From: Methylopila sp. 73B
GTDB taxonomy: Bacteria > Pseudomonadota > Alphaproteobacteria > Rhizobiales > Methylopilaceae
Length of the DNA: 64,000 nucleotides
Direction: 5' to 3'
NCBI RefSeq assembly: GCF_000526315.1
Contig: NZ_JAFV01000001.1
Span: 3,536,501-3,600,500, forward strand
Position 1 is the stretch's first letter. Every line of letters begins with the position of its first letter. Below are positions 1 through 7,677 of the stretch, piece after piece. The notes beneath the pieces are model-generated. The model saw only the letters and a list, made by a program, of their open reading frames with translations, did no database searches and was not told the origin of the DNA. The position numbers and the translations under genes were made by a program.

Positions 1-87
1 GCCTTCGGCGCGAGGAGGGATCCCCGCGCCCGTTCCTGAGGCGCTCGTCCCGTTGCGCCGCCGGCCTGCGCCTGATCTCCTCGCGCG

Positions 88-1161
88 ATGACCGACGCGC
101 CGACCATTCCCGTCTTCGACGGCCACAACGACACCCTCCTGCGTCTTCACATGAGCGGCGACGACGACCGGGGCGTGGGGGCGTTCCTGCAGGGCGGCGT
201 CGGCGGGCACATCGACCTGGCGAAAGCGCGCGAGGGCGGCCTCGCCGGCGGCATGTTCGCGATCTTCACGCCGTCGCCACAGCTCGGGGTCGACTACCTT
301 GAGCTGATGCGGGCCGCGACCTACGACGTGCCGCTGCCCGACCGCCTGCCGCTCGGCGACGCGCAGAAGGCCGTGCTCGCGATGGCCGCGCTGCTCCTGC
401 GGATCGAGCGCGCGTCGGAGGGCGCCGTCGCGGTCTGCCGCAGCGTCGCCGACATCCGCGCGGCGATGGCGGGGGACGCGCTCGCGACCGTGCTCCACAT
501 CGAGGGCGCCGAGGCGATCGACGCCGATCTCGACGCGCTCTACGCGCTGCACGCCGCGGGCCTGCGGTCGCTCGGGCCGGTCTGGAGCCGGCCGACGATC
601 TTCGGCCACGGCGTGCCGTTCCGGTTCCCGGCCTCGCCCGACATCGGGCCGGGCCTCACCGAAACGGGCAAGCGCCTGGTCAGGGCCTGCGACGAGCTCC
701 GCATCGTGTTCGACCTCAGCCACCTCAACGAGGCCGGATTCTGGGACGTCGCGAAGCTGTCCGCCCGCCCGCTGGTCGCGACGCATTCCAACGCCCACGC
801 GCTGACGCCGCACGCCCGCAACCTGACCGACGCGCAGCTCGCCGCCATCCGGGAGACGGGCGGCCTCGTCGGGCTGAACTTCGCGACCTGCTTCCTGCGC
901 GAGGACGGCCGCATGCGCGGCGACACCGCGCTCGACGCCATGGCGCGGCACCTCGACCACCTGATCGCGGCGCTCGGGGTCGACCACGTCGGCTTCGGTT
1001 CGGACTTCGACGGCGCGATCGTCCCGGACGCGCTCGGCGACGCGAGCGGCCTGCCGCGCCTGCTCGCGCATCTCAAGGCGCACGGCTACGACGACGCGAC
1101 GCTGGAGAAGATCGCCTGGCGGAACTGGCTGGCGCTGCTGGAGCGCGTCTGGGGGGAGTGA
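88..1161 (+). CDS. Membrane dipeptidase, peptidase family M19
   Basis: This 357-residue protein matches the renal or membrane dipeptidase family (M19), zinc enzymes that cleave dipeptides, including D-amino-acid and beta-lactam-like ones. Visible metal-site features are the N-terminal HND motif (residues 13-15), a bridging glutamate in LHIEGAEA (about E139), histidines in FDLSHLNE (about H212) and ATHSNAHAL (about H233), and GSDFDG near the C-terminus. There is no signal peptide, so it is probably cytosolic. It stands alone on the plus strand and faces the end of the cys operon across a repeat-bearing gap. The family assignment is secure, the physiological substrate is not. Confidence 0.9.
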   Translation: MTDAPTIPVFDGHNDTLLRLHMSGDDDRGVGAFLQGGVGGHIDLAKAREGGLAGGMFAIFTPSPQLGVDYLELMRAATYDVPLPDRLPLGDAQKAVLAMAALLLRIERASEGAVAVCRSVADIRAAMAGDALATVLHIEGAEAIDADLDALYALHAAGLRSLGPVWSRPTIFGHGVPFRFPASPDIGPGLTETGKRLVRACDELRIVFDLSHLNEAGFWDVAKLSARPLVATHSNAHALTPHARNLTDAQLAAIRETGGLVGLNFATCFLREDGRMRGDTALDAMARHLDHLIAALGVDHVGFGSDFDGAIVPDALGDASGLPRLLAHLKAHGYDDATLEKIAWRNWLALLERVWGE

Positions 1162-1167
1162 CGTCGG

Positions 1168-1281
1168 CCGTCATCCCGGACGCGGCGGAGCCGCGAGCCG
1201 GGATCGCCCGTTGGAGGCCCGGGCCAACGACCTGTTCGGATCACGGTCCCGGCTCTTCGCTTCGCTACGGCCGGGATGACG
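1168..1281. repeat. REP-like palindromic element, family 2
   Basis: The gap between the dipeptidase and the DUF934 gene holds an inverted arrangement. GTCATCCCGGACGCGGC with GCCGCGAGCCGGGAT lies on the left, and CCCGGCTCTTCGCTTCGC with GGCCGGGATGAC on the right. The same core (TCATCCCGG, GCGGCGGAGCCGCG, GCCGGG) recurs at about 1833-1882. It looks like a dispersed intergenic palindrome between two convergent genes and may serve as a bidirectional transcription stop. Confidence 0.55.
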
Positions 1282-1288
1282 CGTGGGT

Positions 1289-1825
1289 TCACCCCGGCTT
1301 GCGCGCCCAGGGCCGCGTGCCGGCGGGGACCTCCGCCTGCTGCGTGGAGCCGGTCGGCTGGTAGTAGAACGGCACGTCGGGCCACTGGCCCTCGGCGAGC
1401 TGCTTGCGCGTCACGGGGTTCGTGACCGCGAACGAGTCGAAGCCGCAGCGGCGCATCAGCGGCATCTGGTCGATCAGCACGTCGCCGACCGCGCGGATCT
1501 CGCCGGCGTAGCCGTAGCGCTCGCGCAGCAGCCGGGCGGACGACGAACTGCGGCCGTCCGAATACTTGGGGAAGTTCAGCGTGACGAGGGCCACGCGGTC
1601 GAGATGCGGCGCAAGCTCCTCGATCGCCTCGTTCGGCTCCACCGAGACGCCGAGCGGCGCGTTGCGGGAGACGAGCGCGTCGCGCTCCGCGAGAAAGCGC
1701 TCCAACGGCAGGATGGCCGGACCGTCGGAAACCGCCTCGTCCTCCGCCGCGCGGGTCCATTCGTCCGCCTGGAAGCGGCCGTCGCGCCAGATCGTCAGCT
1801 CGGCGTCGTTGGTCTCGGTCGTCAT
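1289..1825 (-). CDS. DUF934 family protein of the sulfate-assimilation operon
   Basis: A 178-residue protein that I recognise as DUF934, a family almost always encoded beside cysI and cysH in alpha- and betaproteobacteria and often annotated as an oxidoreductase-linked protein of unknown function. Central blocks rich in Asp and Arg (for example DRVALVTLNFPKYSDGRSSS) and a C-terminal QLAEGQWPDVPFYYQP segment are typical. No signal peptide or membrane helix is visible. It is the last gene of the leftward cys cluster, 156 bp after cysH, with a palindromic repeat in that gap. The start is supported by AGGA about 8 nt upstream. A role in reductive sulfate assimilation is inferred from context. Confidence 0.8.
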   Translation of the reverse strand: MTTETNDAELTIWRDGRFQADEWTRAAEDEAVSDGPAILPLERFLAERDALVSRNAPLGVSVEPNEAIEELAPHLDRVALVTLNFPKYSDGRSSSSARLLRERYGYAGEIRAVGDVLIDQMPLMRRCGFDSFAVTNPVTRKQLAEGQWPDVPFYYQPTGSTQQAEVPAGTRPWARKPG

Positions 1826-1832
1826 CGAATCC

Positions 1833-1944
1833 TCGTCATCCCGGCCAGGCGGCGGAGCCGCGACGAGCCGGGGTCGTCGTTAGAATAAAGCGCTGGCCGC
1901 AAATGGCGATCCCGGAGCGCGGCCTTGCGGCCCGCGTTCGGGAT
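1833..1944. repeat. Palindromic repeats between cysH and the DUF934 gene
   Basis: Two structures lie in this gap. Positions 1833-1882 repeat the TCATCCCGG/GCGGCGGAGCCGCG/GCCGGG core seen at 1168-1213. Positions 1909-1924 (ATCCCGGAGCGCGGCC) pair imperfectly with 1929-1944 (GGCCCGCGTTCGGGAT). The transcript between cysH and the DUF934 gene would carry stable hairpins, which could lower expression of the distal gene. Confidence 0.5.
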
Positions 1945-1981
1945 GATGATACCGCGGCTGAGACGCAAGGGCGCGCGGGCG

Positions 1982-2758
1982 TTAGATTCCGCTGCCTTCG
2001 TTCTCGGGCGTCATCGAGCCGGCGATGTGGATGCCGCACTCGGTCTTGGCGCGGCCGCGCCAGCGGCCGGCGCGGGGGTCCTCGCCCGGCTTCACGCGGT
2101 CCGTGCAGGGCGCGCAGCCGATCGAGAGGTAGCCGAACTTCACGAGCGGATGCTCGGGCAGGCCGTGCTCCAGCCGATAGGCCTCGACGTCCTTCCCGGT
2201 CCACTCGGCGAGCGGGTTCACCTTGATGCGCGCGCCGTCGCCCTCGAACACCGGGAGTTCGGCGCGGAAGGCGTTCTGGAACCGCTTGCGGCCGGAGATC
2301 CACGCGGGGAAGTCGCCGATCGCGTCGGCGAGCGGCTCGACCTTGCGGATGCGGCAGCAGAGGTCGGGGTTCGACTGCCAGAGGAAGTTCTCGGGATCGA
2401 GCCGCGCCAGTCGATCGGTCTTGGGACCGACGGAGCGCACGTCGGTGAGGCCGAGCAGCGCGACGAGCTGGTCGCGGTACTGCAGCGTCTCCTCGAACAG
2501 CTGGCCGGTGTCGACGAAGATGACGGGCGTCGTCGGGTCCACCTGCGCCACAAGGTGCAGCAGCACCGCGGAGTCCGCGCCGAAGCTCGAGACCAGAGCG
2601 ATGCGGCCGCGGAACAGGTCCTTCACCGCCGCACGGATCAGCGCCTGCGCGTCCTGGCCGCGATGGCGGGCGTCGAGATGCGCCGCGAGCGACGTCGCGC
2701 GCTCCGCGGCGCGGGCGGCGCTGACGCTCGGCAGCGGAACGTTGTTAGGCCGTTCCAT
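1982..2758 (-). CDS. cysH: Assimilatory adenylyl-sulfate (APS) reductase, PAPS reductase family
   Basis: This 258-residue enzyme reduces activated sulfate to sulfite. It has the nucleotide-binding FGADSAVLLHL block and the C-terminal catalytic ECGIH motif. It also has a CC pair (LCCRIRK) and a CxxC (GCAPCTD), the four cysteines that bind a [4Fe-4S] cluster in APS-type enzymes and are absent from the E. coli PAPS enzyme. It should therefore use APS directly with thioredoxin. I chose the ATG at 2758 (MERPNNVP), which overlaps the end of cysI by 14 bp. The reading frame stays open to 2830, but those extra residues do not look like family sequence. Transcribed leftward with cysI and cysG. Confidence 0.92.
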   Translation of the reverse strand: MERPNNVPLPSVSAARAAERATSLAAHLDARHRGQDAQALIRAAVKDLFRGRIALVSSFGADSAVLLHLVAQVDPTTPVIFVDTGQLFEETLQYRDQLVALLGLTDVRSVGPKTDRLARLDPENFLWQSNPDLCCRIRKVEPLADAIGDFPAWISGRKRFQNAFRAELPVFEGDGARIKVNPLAEWTGKDVEAYRLEHGLPEHPLVKFGYLSIGCAPCTDRVKPGEDPRAGRWRGRAKTECGIHIAGSMTPENEGSGI

Positions 2759-4406
2759 AGAGCGCTTCCTTGAAAGGCTGCTGGCCGAGCCTTCGGACAG
2801 CCGCGAGGAAAGGTTCATCGGGGCCCTCACGCAACTTGAGATAAGTGTCCACCACGGTCTCGACCGCGTCGACGACGTCTTCCGTCTTGAAGCCGGGGCC
2901 GACCAGAGTGCCGACCGAGGCGGTCTCGTCGCCGGAGCCGCCGAGGGTGATCTGGTAGACCTCCTCGCCGCGCCGATCGACGCCCAGCAGACCGATGTGG
3001 CCGACGTGGTGGTGGCCGCAGGCGTTGATGCAGCCCGAAATCTTGATCTTGAGCTCGCCGATCTCCTTCTGCCGCTCGGGCGACCCGAAGCGGTTCGAAA
3101 GATCCTGCGCCAGCGGGATCGAGCGGGCGTTGGCGAGCGCGCAGTAGTCGAGGCCGGGACAGGCGATGATGTCGGTGACGAGCCCGGCGTTGCCGGTCGC
3201 GAGGCCGTGCTCGGCGAGCTTGGCGTAGAGCGCCGGCATGTCGTCGAGCGCCACGTGGGGCAGCACGAGGTTCTGTTCGTGGCTGACCCGGATCTCGCCC
3301 TGCGAGTAGGCGTCGGCGAGGTCGGCGATCGCCTCCATCTGGACGTCGGTCGCGTCGCCCGGGATGCCGCCGATCGGCTTCAGCGAGATCGTCACCACGC
3401 CGTAGCCCGCCGCCTTGTGCGGCGTGACGTTGTAGGCCGCGAAGTCCGCGAAGGCCGCGCTGTCGGCCTTGGCGGCCTCGAAGGCGCTCGACCGCGACGG
3501 CTTCTCCGCCAGCACGGGCGGCGCGAAATAGGCCGTGATGCGCTCAATCTCGGAGTCGGGCAGGCGCAGAAGCTCGGTCTTCTTCACCTCGACGAACTCG
3601 GCCTCGATCTGGCGCGTGATCTCCTCCGCGCCGGTCTCGTGGACGAGGATCTTGATGCGCGCCTTGTACTTGTTGTCGCGACGCCCGTGCAGGTTGTAAA
3701 CGCGCATGATGGCCTCGACGTAGGCGAGCAGGTCCTCCTCGTCGAGATAGTCGCGCACCTTGTGGGCGATCATCGGGGTGCGGCCCTGGCCGCCGCCGAC
3801 GTAGACCGCAAAGCCGATCCCGCCGTCCGGTCCGCGCTTCAGCTCCAGCCCGATGTCGTGCACCTGGATGGCGGCCCGGTCCTTCGGCGCGCCCGTCACC
3901 GCGATCTTGAACTTGCGCGGCAGGAACGAGAACTCCGGATGGATCGACGACCACTGCCGCAGGATCTCGGCGTAGGGGCGCGGGTCCGCAATCTCGTCGG
4001 CGGCCGCGCCGGCGAAGTGGTCGGTGGTGACGTTGCGGATGCAGTTGCCGCTGGTCTGCAGCGCGTGCATCTCGACCTTGGCGAGGTCGTCCAGCACCGC
4101 CGGAATGTCCTTCAGCGCCGGCCAATTGAACTGCAGGTTCTGGCGGGTCGTGAAGTGGCCGTAGCCGCGGTCGTAGGTGCGGGCGATGTGGCCCAGCATC
4201 CGGAGCTGCTTGGACGACAGGGTGCCGTAGGGGATCGCGATCCGCAGCATGTAGGCGTGAAGCTGCAGGTAGACGCCGTTCATCAGCCGCAGCGGCTTGA
4301 ACTGGTCTTCCGTCAGTTCGCCGGTCAGGCGGCGGGCGACCTGATCGCGGAACTGGTCGACGCGGGCGGCGACGAAGCCATGGTCGAACTCGTCATAGCG
4401 GTACAT
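2745..4406 (-). CDS. cysI: Sulfite reductase hemoprotein (nitrite/sulfite reductase family)
   Basis: A 553-residue siroheme and [4Fe-4S] enzyme that reduces sulfite to sulfide with six electrons. The cluster-binding signature is present as CPGLDYC (CX5C) followed by GCINACGH (CX3C). Both duplicated nitrite/sulfite reductase halves can be seen, including the N-terminal ferredoxin-like half (LRIAIPYGTLSSKQLRML). The length suits a ferredoxin-type or single-subunit assimilatory enzyme. No cysJ flavoprotein lies nearby, so the electron donor is unknown. GAGGAG lies about 10 nt before the ATG, and the DUF2849 gene ends 12 bp upstream. Siroheme would come from cysG in the same operon. Confidence 0.93.
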   Translation of the reverse strand: MYRYDEFDHGFVAARVDQFRDQVARRLTGELTEDQFKPLRLMNGVYLQLHAYMLRIAIPYGTLSSKQLRMLGHIARTYDRGYGHFTTRQNLQFNWPALKDIPAVLDDLAKVEMHALQTSGNCIRNVTTDHFAGAAADEIADPRPYAEILRQWSSIHPEFSFLPRKFKIAVTGAPKDRAAIQVHDIGLELKRGPDGGIGFAVYVGGGQGRTPMIAHKVRDYLDEEDLLAYVEAIMRVYNLHGRRDNKYKARIKILVHETGAEEITRQIEAEFVEVKKTELLRLPDSEIERITAYFAPPVLAEKPSRSSAFEAAKADSAAFADFAAYNVTPHKAAGYGVVTISLKPIGGIPGDATDVQMEAIADLADAYSQGEIRVSHEQNLVLPHVALDDMPALYAKLAEHGLATGNAGLVTDIIACPGLDYCALANARSIPLAQDLSNRFGSPERQKEIGELKIKISGCINACGHHHVGHIGLLGVDRRGEEVYQITLGGSGDETASVGTLVGPGFKTEDVVDAVETVVDTYLKLREGPDEPFLAAVRRLGQQPFKEALYGTA

Positions 4407-4418
4407 GGGGCGAACTCC

Positions 4419-4754
4419 TCAGACGCCGGTCGGCCGAAGCAGGTCCGGACGGACCGTGGGGCCGACGGCGCGGATTTCCTCGCGCAGCCGCAGCGGCTTC
4501 AGCCGGCCGCCATCGCGCGTGACGTCGATCGGATAGGACTCGACCACCACCTGGGCGGCCTCGGCGCGCTTGCCGGCCGCAACGGCCTCGGCCAGGGCGT
4601 CGTCGCCTTCCGCCACCAACGCGGAGTCGATGCGGTCGATCCAGCCGCCGTTGGGCGCGAGGTATACGACGACGCCGTCGGACAGCCGGTTCGCTGTGAC
4701 GATCTGCGTGGCGGCCTTGGTCTTGGCGGCCGACTTCTGAATGGGCGCGGACAT
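4419..4754 (-). CDS. DUF2849 protein between cysG and cysI
   Basis: A 111-residue basic protein of the DUF2849 family, a small alphaproteobacterial protein nearly always found between siroheme synthase and sulfite reductase genes. I placed the start at ATG 4754 (MSAPIQKSAAK), because the upstream extension is a low-complexity proline/arginine run. The conserved body includes ANRLSDGVVVYL and GGWIDRIDSA. No catalytic motif is evident. It follows cysG by 16 bp and precedes cysI by 12 bp, so it is co-transcribed with them. A supporting role in sulfite reduction is inferred only from this linkage. Confidence 0.8.
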   Translation of the reverse strand: MSAPIQKSAAKTKAATQIVTANRLSDGVVVYLAPNGGWIDRIDSALVAEGDDALAEAVAAGKRAEAAQVVVESYPIDVTRDGGRLKPLRLREEIRAVGPTVRPDLLRPTGV

Positions 4755-4770
4755 GTTCGAGCTTGAACCT

Positions 4771-6189
4771 TCAGGCGGCGGCGGTCGTGCCGACGGCCGC
4801 GGCGGCGAGGGGGCGGGCGTCGCCGATGTCGGCCTGCGCCAGCGCCTCACCGATGAGAATCAGGACGGGAGCGCCGGCGTCGGCTTCGTGGGCCAGCGCC
4901 GGCAGGTCGGCGAGGCGGCCTGCGAAGACGCGCTCGCCCGGGCGGGCGGCGTTCTCCACGGCGGCGACGGGGGTGCGCCCGGACAGGCCCGCCTCCATCA
5001 GCCGTTCGGCGACCGCTCCGGCGACCGAGCGGCCCATGTAAACCGCAACGGTCGCGCCGCCAAGAGCGAGCCCCGACCAGTCGGGCAGCGTGCGGCCGTC
5101 GAGGTCGTGACCGGTGGCGAACACGAGGCTGGAGGCCACGCCGCGCAGGGTGAGCGGAACCTTGGCGGAGGCGGCCGCGGCGAAGGCGGCGGTGACGCCC
5201 GGCACCACCTCGAACGGAACGCCCGCCCGCGACAGGGCGGCCATCTCCTCGCCGACACGGCCGAACACCATCGGGTCGCCGCTTTTGAGCCGCGCGACAC
5301 GGCGGCCGGCCTTGGCCTCGCGGACCAGGATGGCCTCGATCTCGGACTGGGTGGCCTCGTGGTGGCCCTTGCGCTTGCCGACGGAGATCCGCTCGGCGTC
5401 GCGCCGGCCCATGGCGATGACCTCGGAGGGGACCAGCGCGTCGTGGACGATGACGTCGACTTCCTGGAGAACGCGCTGCGCGCGCAAAGTGAGCAGGTCT
5501 GTCGCGCCGGGCCCGGCGCCGATCAGCCAGACATAGCCGGCGACGTCCGCGCCGGCGGACAGCTCGCGCAGCGCCTCGTCGCGCGCGCCTTCGAGATCGC
5601 CGGCCAGCGCGCGGGCCGCGACGGCGCCCTCGAAGGCGCGCGCCCAGAACCGGCGTCGCGCCTCGCCCGCGGGAAGCATCCGCGCCACCGTCGCCCTGAG
5701 CCCGTCGGCGAAGGCGACGAGGCGGCCGAGATCCGGCGCGAGCATGGCTTCGATCTTCGCGCGGACGTGGCGCGCAAGCACCGGGGCCGCGCCCTCGGTG
5801 CCGATCGCGATCGCGAGCGGAGCGCGGTTGACGAGCGCGGGGGTGGTGAAGTCGCAGAGCGCGGGGCGGTCGACCACGTTGACCGGAATGCGCGCGGTCC
5901 GGGCGGCCGCTGCGATCGCCGTGTCGGCGGCCTCGTCTTCTGTCGCGGCGAACACCAGCACGGCGCCGTCGAGATGGCGTGGCGCGAACGGCTCTTCGAC
6001 CAGCGTCGCGCCAAGCCGGGCGACGTCTGCGCGCAGCTCGTCCTCCGCATGCGCCGCGACGACGCGGAGCTTCGCCTGCGTCTCGGCGAGCAGGCGCACC
6101 TTCGCGGCCGCAGCGGCGCCGTCGCCGACGATCGCGACGACGCGGTCCGCGACGCGGACGAAGGCCGGAAAAGAGGTCAGGCGCGGCAT
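4771..6189 (-). CDS. cysG: Siroheme synthase, multifunctional
   Basis: A 472-residue bifunctional enzyme. The N-terminal half (residues 1 to about 210) is a precorrin-2 dehydrogenase/ferrochelatase with a Rossmann-like start (RVADRVVAIVGDGAAA). The C-terminal half is uroporphyrinogen-III methyltransferase, with VWLIGAGPGATDLLTLRA, GKRKGHHEATQ and RLKSGDPMVFGR. It makes siroheme for the cysI product encoded downstream. I chose ATG 6189 (MPRLTSFPAF). Residues further upstream (from 6267) would be encoded by the AT-rich promoter region. First gene of the leftward operon, divergent from the RND efflux genes. Confidence 0.93.
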   Translation of the reverse strand: MPRLTSFPAFVRVADRVVAIVGDGAAAAAKVRLLAETQAKLRVVAAHAEDELRADVARLGATLVEEPFAPRHLDGAVLVFAATEDEAADTAIAAAARTARIPVNVVDRPALCDFTTPALVNRAPLAIAIGTEGAAPVLARHVRAKIEAMLAPDLGRLVAFADGLRATVARMLPAGEARRRFWARAFEGAVAARALAGDLEGARDEALRELSAGADVAGYVWLIGAGPGATDLLTLRAQRVLQEVDVIVHDALVPSEVIAMGRRDAERISVGKRKGHHEATQSEIEAILVREAKAGRRVARLKSGDPMVFGRVGEEMAALSRAGVPFEVVPGVTAAFAAAASAKVPLTLRGVASSLVFATGHDLDGRTLPDWSGLALGGATVAVYMGRSVAGAVAERLMEAGLSGRTPVAAVENAARPGERVFAGRLADLPALAHEADAGAPVLILIGEALAQADIGDARPLAAAAVGTTAAA

Positions 6190-6457
6190 TGGATGTCGGG
6201 GCGCTCCGAGAGACGTCCACACAATGGTATTACACATCGAAAATGGCAAGATCACCATATATAACAAAATTAGAACGTATTAAATAGCGGCGGCGTTTGA
6301 TGCGTTGCGGCAAAGTCACGTTCCGCTTCTCAGAGCGCGCGCCGGTTGCCCTTCGCCGCGCCGCATCCTAAGAACCGTGTCGGGGACGTCCGGACTTTTA
6401 CGCACGCGCGGCGCGCTCCGCCGCGTGCCATCTCTTTGTTTCGTGCAGGTGACCCCA
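6190..6457. promoter_or_regulatory. Divergent promoter region, cys operon and RND operon
   Basis: A 268-bp gap between divergent genes. Positions 6223-6287 are strikingly AT-rich for this genome. ATGGT (6224-6228) and ATGG (6243-6246) face ACCAT (6254-6258), which is compatible with a regulator site, and TATATAAC follows. This is the likely cysG promoter and operator. The half toward the efflux genes (6300-6457) is GC-rich and shows no obvious promoter. I cannot name the regulator. Confidence 0.45.
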
Positions 6458-7666
6458 ATGTCCCGCATCGCCGCGTTTTCGCGCTTGGTTCTCGCCCGGC
6501 GTCGCCTCGCGTTCGTTTCCGCCGCCGCGCTTCTCGCGCTGTCCGGGGCGGCGCACGCCCAAGGCGCGCCCGGACCGCTTCCCGTCTCTGCGGCGACGCC
6601 CATTCAGCGCCGCGTGTCGGACACCGCCGAGTTCACCGGCCGGTTCCAGGCGTCCAGCCTTGTCGAAGTCCGGGCGCAGGTCAGCGGCCAGCTGATGCAG
6701 GTGGCGTTCAAGGACGGATCCTACGTCAAGAAGGGCGACCTGCTCTTCAAGATCGACCCGCGGCCCTACGCGGCGTCGCTCGCCCAGGCCGAGGCGGCGA
6801 TCATCACCGCCCAGAGCAGCGTCGACCTGACCAAGTCCGACGTCGACCGCGCCAAGGACCTGATCCGGACCGGCAACATCACCGATCAGGTCGCCCAGCA
6901 GCGCCAGCAGGCCTACGCCGCGGCGCAGGCCAACCTGCAGTCCGCGCGCGCCCAGGCCGACACCGCCCGGCTCAACCTGGAATGGACCGACGTCCGCTCG
7001 CCGATCGACGGCCGCATCGGCCGCAAGCTGGTGACCGAGGGCAACCTGATCGCGTCGGGCGCGAGTTCGACCGTGCTGACCACGATCGTGGGCGTCCAGC
7101 CGATCTATTTCTACTTCGACGTCGATGAGCAGAGCTTCCTCCGCTACATCGGCTTCGTCCGCTCCGGCGCGCTGAAGCCGGACGAGAACGGCGCGCCGGT
7201 GAAGATCGCGCTGCCGAACTCGACCGAGTTCAACATCGAAGGCCGCATCGACTTCACCGACAACCAGCTCGACCAGCAGACCGGCACTCTGCGCCTGCGC
7301 GCGACCGTGCCGAACGCGGATCGCTTCCTGACCCCTGGCGTCTTCGGTCGCGTCCAGCTGACGTCCAGCCCCGAATACGAGGCCCTGCTGGTGCCGGACG
7401 ACGCCATCCTGTCCGACCAGACCCGCAAGATCGTGATGACGGTCGGACCCGACAACAAGGTGGTTCCGAAGGTCGTGGAGCCCGGGCAGCTCAACGGCGG
7501 GCTGCGGGTGATCAAATCCGGCCTCGCGCCGGACGACAAGGTGATCGTGAACGGCCTGATGCGCGCGCGCCCCGGCGCGGAGGTGAAGCCCGAGATGGTG
7601 GATCCCACCAAGCCTAAGGCGACTCCGGGGCAACAGGGCGCTGCGAAGCCCGGCGAAGCCAAGTAA
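6458..7666 (+). CDS. RND efflux periplasmic adaptor (membrane fusion protein)
   Basis: A 402-residue adaptor of the HlyD/AcrA family. From ATG 6458 it has a signal peptide ending near GAAHAQ. A barrel-sandwich half-motif follows (VEVRAQVSGQLMQVAFKDGS), then an alpha-hairpin rich in Gln and Ala, the second half-motif (WTDVRSPIDGRIGRKLVTEG), a beta-barrel and a membrane-proximal domain. It should bridge the inner-membrane pump encoded 11 bp downstream to an outer-membrane channel, which is not encoded here. The upstream extension to 6305 has no signal-peptide character and was left out. The substrate class (drugs, solvents, detergents) cannot be read from sequence. Confidence 0.9.
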   Translation: MSRIAAFSRLVLARRRLAFVSAAALLALSGAAHAQGAPGPLPVSAATPIQRRVSDTAEFTGRFQASSLVEVRAQVSGQLMQVAFKDGSYVKKGDLLFKIDPRPYAASLAQAEAAIITAQSSVDLTKSDVDRAKDLIRTGNITDQVAQQRQQAYAAAQANLQSARAQADTARLNLEWTDVRSPIDGRIGRKLVTEGNLIASGASSTVLTTIVGVQPIYFYFDVDEQSFLRYIGFVRSGALKPDENGAPVKIALPNSTEFNIEGRIDFTDNQLDQQTGTLRLRATVPNADRFLTPGVFGRVQLTSSPEYEALLVPDDAILSDQTRKIVMTVGPDNKVVPKVVEPGQLNGGLRVIKSGLAPDDKVIVNGLMRARPGAEVKPEMVDPTKPKATPGQQGAAKPGEAK

Positions 7667-7677
7667 GGGCGCGCGCC

